Assembly (NCBI RefSeq): GCF_000186865.1
Contig: NW_008705568.1
Coordinates: 1,899,221 to 1,912,460, forward strand
Direction of reading: 5' to 3'
Source: Aureococcus anophagefferens
Lineage: Eukaryota; Sar; Pelagophyceae; Pelagomonadales; Pelagomonadaceae
DNA length: 13,240 nt
Shown here: in pieces, positions 1 through 5,757 of the stretch
Layout of the letters: each line of letters begins with the position of its first letter
Position numbering within the stretch: position 1 is the stretch's first letter
Position numbers and translations under genes: made by a program
Notes under the pieces: model-generated
Databases searched by the model: none
What the model was told of the DNA's origin: nothing
Seen by the model: the letters and a program-made list of their open reading frames with translations, nothing else

Positions 1-137
1 CTTCCACGTGATGTGCTGCGCGGGGCGGGCGTGGGCATTTTGGGCGCGCGGGGGCCGCGTACCGTGAGGATGTCGGTCTGGGTCGTCGTCAGTCGCTCGC
101 GCTGGCCGACCTCGAGGCCGCGCATGTCCTTGGCCAT
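1..137 (-). CDS. 5' end of an unknown protein, cut by the window edge
   Basis: An ATG on the minus strand at 137 opens a frame beginning MAKDMRGLEVGQRERL, followed by a polar stretch TTTQTDILT. I do not recognise the family. After residue 25 a GT-AG intron fits: the donor GTACGC starts at 62 and the acceptor GCGCAG ends at 16, leaving 47 bp out and a second exon at 15-1 reading HITWK in phase 0. Without splicing the frame also stays open to the edge, but it reads a Pro/Arg/Ala-rich stretch typical of non-coding GC-rich DNA. It is divergent to the gene starting at 371 and shares its 233-bp upstream region. The product, length and intron remain uncertain because only the first 25-46 residues are visible. 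Confidence 0.4.
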   Translation of the reverse strand, partial: MAKDMRGLEVGQRERLTTTQTDILTVRGPRAPKMPTPAPRSTSRG

Positions 138-189
138 GGCTTCGGCTCCGGAAGCCGCCTCACCGCGCGGGCGCGAGGGCGGAGCTCCG

Positions 190-200
190 CCGGGCAGCCC
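190..200 (+). promoter_or_regulatory. CCGGGCAGCCC motif upstream of the Gly/Lys-rich gene
   Basis: This exact 11-mer recurs at 5681-5691 and 11018-11028, and with one mismatch at 11080-11090. All copies are non-coding and point in the direction of the next gene. This copy lies 170 bp before the ATG at 371. A regulatory role is inference from recurrence and placement only. Confidence 0.3.
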
Positions 201-248
201 AAGACATAAGCAGCGTTGGAGTGCAACACCGCAAGGTGATGCTTTGGA

Positions 249-279
249 GAAGTGATATTGAAGAGTATTGAACTCGAGC
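249..279 (+). promoter_or_regulatory. TTGAAG-RGTR-TTGAA promoter-region element, copy 1
   Basis: An AT-richer block contains TTGAAGAGTATTGAACTCGA and ends 91 bp before the ATG at 371. A near-identical block at 1060-1090 ends 81 bp before the next plus-strand ATG at 1172. The shared sequence, orientation and distance suggest a core promoter or transcription-start element. No function is proven. Confidence 0.4.
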
Positions 280-370
280 TGGTCGAGACCGACCGCGACG
301 TCGCGCGCGGTGCTCGCGCAGCGGCAGCGTCCGAGTCGCGGCAGGCGTCGCGCGTCGCCGCGCGGACGCG

Positions 371-1036
371 ATGCTGCCTTTTGCCTTCGGCCGCGGCGGC
401 GGCGCGCCGCCGCCGCCGCCGCCGCCGATGGGCGGCATCTACGGCGGCGCGCCGCAGCGCTTCGGCGGCGGCGGCAAGGGCGGCAAGGGCGGCTTCCGCC
501 AGCGCAACGGCAAGGGCGGCGGCCGGGGCCGCGGCGGCAAGGGCGGTCGCGGCGGCAAGGGCGGCGGCAAGGGCGGCCGCGGCGGCGGCAAGGGCGGCGG
601 CGCGCCGCGCCGCGCGGGCGAGCCGGTGCCGTTCGACTACGACGCCGTCGTGTCGGACCCGTGGGCCGGCCTCGGCGCCGCGCCCGCGGCGCCGCGCGGC
701 GCCCGCGTCGACGACCCCGACGAGATCGCCCTCGACGACGGCGGCGACGACGGCGCGCCGCGGCCGTCGCCCCTCGACCTCGCGCCGCCGCGCGCGGTGA
801 TGAACCTGCCGCCGCCGCGCGCGGCCATGCACCTGCCGCCGCCGCGCGCGGCGATGGATCTGCCGCCGCCGCGCGCGGCGATGAACCTGCCGCCGCCGCG
901 CGCCGCCGCCGCTGCGCCGCCGCCGCTCCTCGCGCCGAGCCACGTGCCCGACCCGGACGAGATCGCGCTCGACGACGACGACGACGACGACGCGAGCGCG
1001 ACGAAGCGGGCGCGCCTCGACGACGGGATGACCTAA
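371..1036 (+). CDS. Gly/Lys/Arg-rich low-complexity protein, putative nuclear or RNA-binding
   Basis: A 221-residue protein with no recognisable folded domain. Residues 8-20 are Gly and Pro rich, with a run of seven prolines. Residues 33-77 are built from GGKGG, GRGG and GKGGG units resembling RGG-type nucleic-acid-binding tracts. Residues about 138-180 hold four to five copies of a nine-residue unit PPPRAAMxL, encoded by near-perfect 27-bp tandem repeats at roughly 783-905. An acidic motif DPDEIALDD occurs twice, before and after that array. The C-terminus has an aspartate run followed by KRARLDDG, a likely nuclear localisation signal. Composition suggests RNA or chromatin binding, which is inference. 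The start is the first ATG of the frame, about 90 bp downstream of the promoter element at 249-279. The regular codon structure and repeats at protein level favour real coding. Confidence 0.7.
   Translation: MLPFAFGRGGGAPPPPPPPMGGIYGGAPQRFGGGGKGGKGGFRQRNGKGGGRGRGGKGGRGGKGGGKGGRGGGKGGGAPRRAGEPVPFDYDAVVSDPWAGLGAAPAAPRGARVDDPDEIALDDGGDDGAPRPSPLDLAPPRAVMNLPPPRAAMHLPPPRAAMDLPPPRAAMNLPPPRAAAAAPPPLLAPSHVPDPDEIALDDDDDDDASATKRARLDDGMT
783..905 (+). repeat. 27-bp coding tandem repeat (PPPRAAMxL units)
   Basis: Four full copies and one partial copy of a 27-bp unit lie inside the Gly/Lys-rich gene. The last variable position reads Asn, His, Asp, Asn in successive copies, so the units differ by single substitutions. 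This is expected to vary in copy number between strains. Confidence 0.75.
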
Positions 1037-1059
1037 TCGCCGATTGGGACCGCATGGTT

Positions 1060-1090
1060 GAAGCGCTCGTTGAAGGGTGTTGAATCGAGC
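1060..1090 (+). promoter_or_regulatory. TTGAAG-RGTR-TTGAA promoter-region element, copy 2
   Basis: Contains TTGAAGGGTGTTGAATCGAG, matching the block at 249-279 apart from two substitutions and a one-base gap. It lies in the 135-bp gap between the Gly/Lys-rich gene and the YidD-like gene, ending 81 bp before the ATG at 1172. Confidence 0.4.
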
Positions 1091-1171
1091 AGCAAGCCCT
1101 CCCGAGTGGCAGTGCCTCTGCGCGCGACGCGCCGCCGTGCGCGCGCACTCCTTCCGCCAGCGTCTCACCCG

Positions 1172-1828
1172 ATGCGCCGCCTCGTCGTCGCGGCGCTGGC
1201 GCTCCGCGCCGCGTCGGCCTGCGTGCTCTGCGATGCGCGGCGCCTCGCCGCGCCGACGGCGCTGCGGGCACCCGCCGCGCCGAAGGCCGCGCGGCCCGCG
1301 CCGCGCGGCCGCATGGCGCCCCTGCCGGGCTGCGCGGCGACGCTCGCGGCCGCCGCCGCCCTCGCGCCGGCCGCGGCGCCCGCGTCGGCGCTCGCCGCGG
1401 ACGCCGACGCGGCCGCCGAGCCGCCGGCCGACGCTCCGTTGCTCGCCGGCGCGCTCGCGTTCTTCGTCGTCGCGCTCGTCGACGCCGGCCGCGCGCCCGT
1501 GGACCTCGACGCCGAGCCGGAGCTCGCCGAGTTCGCGTCCGAGGGCGCCTGGGACGAGTTCGCGTACGTGCTGCTCCGGGGCTACAAGCGCGCGATCTCG
1601 CCCAACCTGCCGAAGAACTGCCGCTTCACGCCGACGTGCTCCGAGTACACGGCCATCGCCATCAAGGAGCTCGGCTTCTTCAAGGGCTTCGTGCTCTTCC
1701 TCTGGCGCCTCGCGCGGTGCTCGCCCCTCGGCGGCCGCGGCTACGACTACCCGACGTGGCCGCCGCCGGCATTCAACGCGGGGTCGACGGCCGTCGACGT
1801 CGCCGACGCGCGCGACGAGGTCAGCTAA
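1172..1828 (+). CDS. YidD-like membrane protein insertion factor, probably plastid-targeted
   Basis: A 218-residue protein whose residues 131-197 match the YidD family (haemolytic-domain, DUF37). Visible are LLRGYKRAISP, the signature CRFTPTCSEY (150-159), KGFVLFLWRLARCSPLGG and GYDYP. Bacterial YidD assists YidC/Oxa1-type membrane insertion at the inner membrane; here the partner would be plastid Alb3, by inference. The N-terminus reads as a signal peptide (residues 2-17, ending ASA) followed by a basic, Ala/Pro-rich transit region. A second Ala-rich hydrophobic stretch ends in ASALA at 75, like a thylakoid-transfer signal. A third hydrophobic segment lies at 89-104. The ATG at 1172 was chosen because it starts exactly at the signal-like sequence; the frame stays open to 1058 but with unlikely composition. 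The stop lies 15 bp from the convergent ATP-grasp gene. Confidence 0.88.
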   Translation: MRRLVVAALALRAASACVLCDARRLAAPTALRAPAAPKAARPAPRGRMAPLPGCAATLAAAAALAPAAAPASALAADADAAAEPPADAPLLAGALAFFVVALVDAGRAPVDLDAEPELAEFASEGAWDEFAYVLLRGYKRAISPNLPKNCRFTPTCSEYTAIAIKELGFFKGFVLFLWRLARCSPLGGRGYDYPTWPPPAFNAGSTAVDVADARDEVS

Positions 1829-1843
1829 TACAGGGCACGCTCG

Positions 1844-2911
1844 TTAGGCCGCGCGGCACCACGCGCGGCCGAGCTCCTCGTCGAGCGCCCGGGGCTGGAA
1901 GGCGTGGCCGCCGCGCTTCGGGTACATCGTGAGCTCGCCGACGCGGAAGAGGCCGCCCGCGGCCGCGAAGAGGTCCACGCGCGCGAAGTCGAGGCCCTTG
2001 GCGAGGCCGTCGCAGACGCGCGCGGCCGCGCGGATCGCGCCCGGCGCGAGGAGCCGGCTCGACCGCCGCGGGAGGGGCCGCGACCCGTCGACCGTGACGC
2101 CCGCGCGCGGCAGGCCCGTCGTCGCGTCGTAGAACGTGTCGCGCTTCGACGCGCCCCGGGGCCGGCCCGAGGCCTCGTCGAAGCGCGCCGTGACGTGGTG
2201 CACGAGCGCCGTGGACCCGTGGAACGCGTAGCACTTGACGTCGTCCGCCCGCCGGCCCCGCGCGTCGTAGACCAAACGCTCCGCGATGACGCCCGGCTCG
2301 AGCTGGCCGTAGGCCCACTGCGTGACGTCGTACATGCGCGACGTCCACCGCGCGCAGAGGGCCGCGAGCAAATCGGCGTCGGCGCGCGTGCCCGGGGCCA
2401 GGCGCGCCTCGCCGCAGGGCTTGTGGCCGGCGATCCGGCCGTCCTCCACGAGCACGAGGCAGCCCGTCGTGTGCGTCGCCTTGAAGGCGAAGTCGCCGCG
2501 CAGCGAGCCAAAGTCCGCGTCGCAGGTGCGGCTCGCGAGGAGCAGGTCGGGCGTCGAGGCGTTGCGCGCCGCGGCCCAGGTCCGCACGAGCGCCTTGTCC
2601 GTGAGCGCGGCGAGCACGTCGCGCCGGTCCCGCGCCATGCGCTCGAGGATCAGCGCGTTGAACGACGGCCGCGTCGCCGCGCAGGCGTCCCGGAGGTGCG
2701 GCGGCGCGCGCACGCCGCCGCGGAGCGCCGCGACGAGCGACGCCTCGAGCTTCGACGCCTCGTTGTCGCCGTACAAGCTCGAGGGGATGGAGTGGGCCGC
2801 GAGCAGGCCCGCGATCTGCGACGTGCGCGCGCGGCGCGAGCTGAGCACCTTGAGGGAGGCGACGAGGGCCGCGGCGGCGAGCCAGGCGACCTTGAGCCGC
2901 GGCAGGAACAT
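1844..2911 (-). CDS. TupA-type ATP-grasp protein with N-terminal membrane anchor
   Basis: A 355-residue protein. Residues 7-23 are one hydrophobic segment preceded by basic residues, which suggests a type II signal anchor and a lumenal (ER/Golgi) enzyme. The rest follows the TupA-like ATP-grasp family named for teichuronopeptide synthesis: LTDK at 103-106, the ATP-loop-like KATHTTG at 144-150, AERLV around Glu211, DVKCYAFHG from 224, FARVDLF at 309-315 and GELTMYP at 325-331. The last two carry the metal-binding Asp and Glu expected in ATP-grasp folds. Family members join a carboxylate to an amine or modify cell-surface polymers; the substrate here is unknown. The ATG at 2911 was chosen because it opens at the anchor. 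An upstream extension would translate a dinucleotide repeat. The 3' end is 15 bp from the YidD gene. Confidence 0.8.
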   Translation of the reverse strand: MFLPRLKVAWLAAAALVASLKVLSSRRARTSQIAGLLAAHSIPSSLYGDNEASKLEASLVAALRGGVRAPPHLRDACAATRPSFNALILERMARDRRDVLAALTDKALVRTWAAARNASTPDLLLASRTCDADFGSLRGDFAFKATHTTGCLVLVEDGRIAGHKPCGEARLAPGTRADADLLAALCARWTSRMYDVTQWAYGQLEPGVIAERLVYDARGRRADDVKCYAFHGSTALVHHVTARFDEASGRPRGASKRDTFYDATTGLPRAGVTVDGSRPLPRRSSRLLAPGAIRAAARVCDGLAKGLDFARVDLFAAAGGLFRVGELTMYPKRGGHAFQPRALDEELGRAWCRAA

Positions 2912-2931
2912 GAGCAGCGGGAGCGTCGTGG

Positions 2932-2946
2932 GTGTGTGTGTGTGTG
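2932..2946. repeat. (GT)n microsatellite in the ATP-grasp 5' region
   Basis: A 15-base uninterrupted GT run lies about 20 bp upstream of the ATP-grasp ATG at 2911, probably in its 5' UTR. It sits within the 212-bp divergent promoter region 2912-3123, whose right half is less GC-rich than the genes. Confidence 0.85.
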
Positions 2947-3123
2947 CAGGCACTACGTTCTCGATGCGCTGGCCATCGGCGCCGGCGTCAGCGCTTCCAC
3001 CGCAGTAACTTCGGTCGATGCAGATCAACTTGACTCAAGTAACAGGAGTCTAAACCCGCTCTCGCGAAGCAGCCCATCCCGTCCGAGCACTTTGACATCC
3101 GCGCTCGCCGGCGGAAGGCAGCC

Positions 3124-4368
3124 ATGGCCAAGTTCCAGAAGGTGCCGGTGACGATCCTCACGGGCTTCCTCGGCAGCGGTAAGACGACGCTGCTCAACCA
3201 CATCTTGACGAGCATGGACCACAAGAAGCGCTTCGCCGTCATCGAGAACGAGTTCGGCGACGTCGGCATCGACGACGCGCTCCTCAAGAACAACATGCGG
3301 CAGCAGGTCGAGGGCGAGGAGCTCATCGAGATGATGAACGGCTGCATCTGCTGCACGGTCCGCGCGGACTTGAGCGTCGTGCTCAAGAAGCTCAAGGGGA
3401 AGCACGACGCGCGCCCGTTGGACGGCATCATCATCGAGACGACGGGCATGGCGGACCCGGCGCCCGTGGCCCAGACCTTCTTCGTCGACGAGGCCGTCGG
3501 GGCCTTCGCGCGCCTCGACGGCATCGTGACGCTCGTCGACGCGAAGCACGTCGAGCAGCACCTCGACGAGGAGAAGCCCGAGGGCGCGGAGAACGAGGCC
3601 GTGGAGCAGGTCGCGTTCGCGGACCGCCTCGTGCTCAACAAGACGGACCTCGTGCCGGACGAGGCGGCGCTGCGGCGCGTCGAGGGCCGGCTCCGGGCCA
3701 TCAACAAGTTCGCGCCCATCGTGCGGTGCGAGCAGTCCCGCGTCGCCGCGGACCAGGTGTTGAATATCGGCGCCTTCGACCTCACGCGGACGCTCGAAAT
3801 GGACCCCGCGTTCCTCGACACCGACGGCGAGCACGAGCACGACCAGTCCGTGACGTCGCTGGGCTTCGACACGTCCGAGGCGGACGTGGACCTGGGCCTC
3901 TTCCAGGACTGGCTCCAGGGGCTCCTCCGCGACGAGGGGCCGAACCTCTTCCGCATCAAGGGCATCCTGAGCGTCGCGGACGTGCCCGATCGGTACGTCT
4001 ACCACGCGGTCCACATGATCTTCGACGGCCGCTTCATGGACCCCTGGGCGCCCGGGGAGCGCGTCTCGAAGCTCACGTTCATCGGCAAGCACCTGGACCA
4101 CGGCGCGCTCAAGGCGGGCTTCCTCGCGTGCCTCGCGACGCCGGAGAACTACAAGAAGAAGAGCGAGGGGCTCCGCTTCCGCGTCGGCGCGCGCGTCGAG
4201 TGCAACCGCGGCGGGGGCTGGGCCGCGGGCACGGTCATCCGGCACCTCTACCGCGAGGCCGACGACCTGCCGGGCTTCCTCGCGCCGTACCAGGTCGAAC
4301 TCGACGACGGCACGCTCATCTACTGCCCCGCGGACGCCGAGTCGTGCGTCCGGCGGGCGTCGGAGTAA
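3124..4368 (+). CDS. CobW/COG0523 GTPase metallochaperone with C-terminal extra module
   Basis: A 414-residue GTPase of the CobW/ZNG1 group. It shows Walker A GFLGSGKT (14-21), the metal-binding CICC (74-77), ETTGMADP (105-112), NKTDLV (172-177), a short acidic/His loop DGEHEHD (234-240), and the CobW C-terminal domain from FRIKGILSV (277) to about 337. Family members use GTP to deliver metal, often zinc, to client proteins. The METAP1-docking CPELVPI motif of ZNG1 is absent, so the client is open. Residues 349-411 are an added module with RVGARVECNRGGGW, a YRE motif, APYQVELDDGTLIY and CPADAESCVR. I recall this module as a C-terminal or linker domain in many oomycete and algal proteins, but I do not know its function. 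The start is well placed, directly before the Walker A strand. The stop is 7 bp from the convergent kinase. Confidence 0.92.
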   Translation: MAKFQKVPVTILTGFLGSGKTTLLNHILTSMDHKKRFAVIENEFGDVGIDDALLKNNMRQQVEGEELIEMMNGCICCTVRADLSVVLKKLKGKHDARPLDGIIIETTGMADPAPVAQTFFVDEAVGAFARLDGIVTLVDAKHVEQHLDEEKPEGAENEAVEQVAFADRLVLNKTDLVPDEAALRRVEGRLRAINKFAPIVRCEQSRVAADQVLNIGAFDLTRTLEMDPAFLDTDGEHEHDQSVTSLGFDTSEADVDLGLFQDWLQGLLRDEGPNLFRIKGILSVADVPDRYVYHAVHMIFDGRFMDPWAPGERVSKLTFIGKHLDHGALKAGFLACLATPENYKKKSEGLRFRVGARVECNRGGGWAAGTVIRHLYREADDLPGFLAPYQVELDDGTLIYCPADAESCVRRASE

Positions 4369-4375
4369 CGCGCAC

Positions 4376-5644
4376 TTAGGCCGCGCCGATCGCGAGGGGC
4401 GCGGTGTCGCCGGAGCCGTCGCGGCCGCGGACGACGTAGGCGTCCTGCTTCGACGCGAAGCTCGCGTCGCCGCGGCTCAGCTCGAGCGCCTTGCGCGACG
4501 ACTGGCGGAGCTTCTCGAGGCCCCGGGACGTCCGGCCGCGGACGCTGTCCTGGAACGCGCACGCCGCGGCCACGGCGAAGGCGCCGCCCTTGAGCCGCCG
4601 CTTCGCGTTGAACTCCTCGAGCCGCGACACGTAGGCCGGGTGCAGCGCGTTGGCCCCGTCGCCCGCGAGGAACGCGTGGCCCCGCGCGTCGGCGCAGGTC
4701 ATCCGCGCGTCGCGGTCCACGCGCAGCAGCGCCGCGACGAAGGCGCGGCCCTCGGCGCTCGCGTGGTCCCAGTCCGGGGCCTCGAAGGCGTAGTCGCCCC
4801 GCGAGATCGCGGCCTCGAGCTCGGCCCGCTCGTCGCCGTAGAAGGGCGGGTAGCCGCAGAGGCAGATGTACGCGACGACGCCCAGCGACCACGCGTCGAC
4901 CTCGGCGCCGTAGGGCGTCGACTTGTCGCGGCCGCACGCGAGCACCTCGGGCGCGACGTAGAGCGGCGAGCCGCAGCACCGCGTGAGGCACCGCCGCGGC
5001 GCGCGCGCGGGGATCACCTCGGCGAGGCCCCAGTCGCAGACGACGAGGCGCGTCGCCGCCGCGTCGGCGTAGATGAGGTTCTCGGCCTTGACGTCCCGGT
5101 GCACGACGCCGAGGGCGTGCGCGGCCGCGAGCGCGGCGGCGACCTGGCCCACGGCGTCGCGCGCCTCGGCCTCCGTCGGCGGCGGCTCGCGCGCGACGAT
5201 TCGGTCGAAGAGCTCGCCGCCCTCGAGGCAGTCCGTGAGGAGGTGCGTCGCCTGCGGTTCGTCGAAGACCGCGAGCAGCCGGAGGCAGCCCGCGTCGCCC
5301 GCGAGCGTCGTCAGCGCGAGGACCTCCGTCCACAGCGTCGCGCCGCGCGTCCGTCGGTGGTCCGCGTCGCCGCGCTTCGATATCGTCTTGAGCGCGACGG
5401 GTGCTCCGCCGCCGAGCGCGGCGGCGGTCGCGTCGCGCGCGGCGCAGCGCTGCACGGTGGCGAAGGTCCCCCGGCCGAGCTCCGCGCCGGCGAAAAAGTG
5501 CGGCCAGGGCCGGCCGGCGATGAGGCGGTCGCCGAGCGCGGCGACGGCGAGCGGCCGCGGGTCGTCGAAGTGGAACACCGCCGGCGGCGGCGCGGCGGGG
5601 AGCGTGCGGTCCCGCTTCGGCGGCGAGGAGACGCCGCTGCCCAT
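4376..5644 (-). CDS. CaMK-type Ser/Thr protein kinase, likely N-myristoylated
   Basis: A 422-residue kinase. The ATG at 5644 gives MGSGVSS, a good N-myristoylation signal, and supports this start. The kinase domain spans about 50-328: Gly loop LGRGTFATV (56-64), ATP lysine in VALK (86), helix C Glu107, catalytic HRDVKAEN (182-189), DWG (204-206) in place of DFG, APE (231-233), and subdomain IX DAWSLGVVAY. The sequence EEFNAKRRLKGGAFAV (343-358) closely resembles the CaMKII autoinhibitory and calmodulin-binding helix. There is no hub domain and no EF hands, so it is closer to a CaMK than a CDPK. Expected role: membrane-tethered, calcium/calmodulin-gated signalling, inferred from these motifs. 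The upstream 113 bp to the DUS1-SURF2 stop holds a hairpin and a copy of the CCGGGCAGCCC motif. Confidence 0.88.
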   Translation of the reverse strand: MGSGVSSPPKRDRTLPAAPPPAVFHFDDPRPLAVAALGDRLIAGRPWPHFFAGAELGRGTFATVQRCAARDATAAALGGGAPVALKTISKRGDADHRRTRGATLWTEVLALTTLAGDAGCLRLLAVFDEPQATHLLTDCLEGGELFDRIVAREPPPTEAEARDAVGQVAAALAAAHALGVVHRDVKAENLIYADAAATRLVVCDWGLAEVIPARAPRRCLTRCCGSPLYVAPEVLACGRDKSTPYGAEVDAWSLGVVAYICLCGYPPFYGDERAELEAAISRGDYAFEAPDWDHASAEGRAFVAALLRVDRDARMTCADARGHAFLAGDGANALHPAYVSRLEEFNAKRRLKGGAFAVAAACAFQDSVRGRTSRGLEKLRQSSRKALELSRGDASFASKQDAYVVRGRDGSGDTAPLAIGAA

Positions 5645-5661
5645 GCTCTCGCACGGCTTGG

Positions 5662-5689
5662 GGGCAGCCCAGCGACGTTCGGGCTGCCC
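5662..5689. repeat. Inverted repeat GGGCAGCCC/GGGCTGCCC before the kinase
   Basis: Nine-bp perfect arms at 5662-5670 and 5681-5689 are separated by 10 bases. They start 18 bp upstream of the kinase ATG on the minus strand. The transcript could fold as a strong 5' UTR hairpin, or the arms could be a paired protein-binding site. Confidence 0.5.
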
Positions 5690-5691
5690 GG
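5681..5691 (-). promoter_or_regulatory. CCGGGCAGCCC motif upstream of the kinase gene
   Basis: An exact copy of the 11-mer seen at 190-200 and 11018-11028, on the minus strand and 36 bp before the kinase ATG. It overlaps the right arm of the inverted repeat at 5662-5689. Confidence 0.3.
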
Positions 5692-5757
5692 GATTCCCAG
5701 CGCGCGCGGGCCAGTGCTTCAAGGTCACGACGGTGCCGTCGAGTTTCACTCGGCGGA

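Noticed and set aside
89..1168. Minus-strand open frame opposite the Gly/Lys-rich gene
   Set aside because: Long Arg/Ala runs only, spanning both promoter regions. The plus frame has ordered repeats and a nuclear signal.
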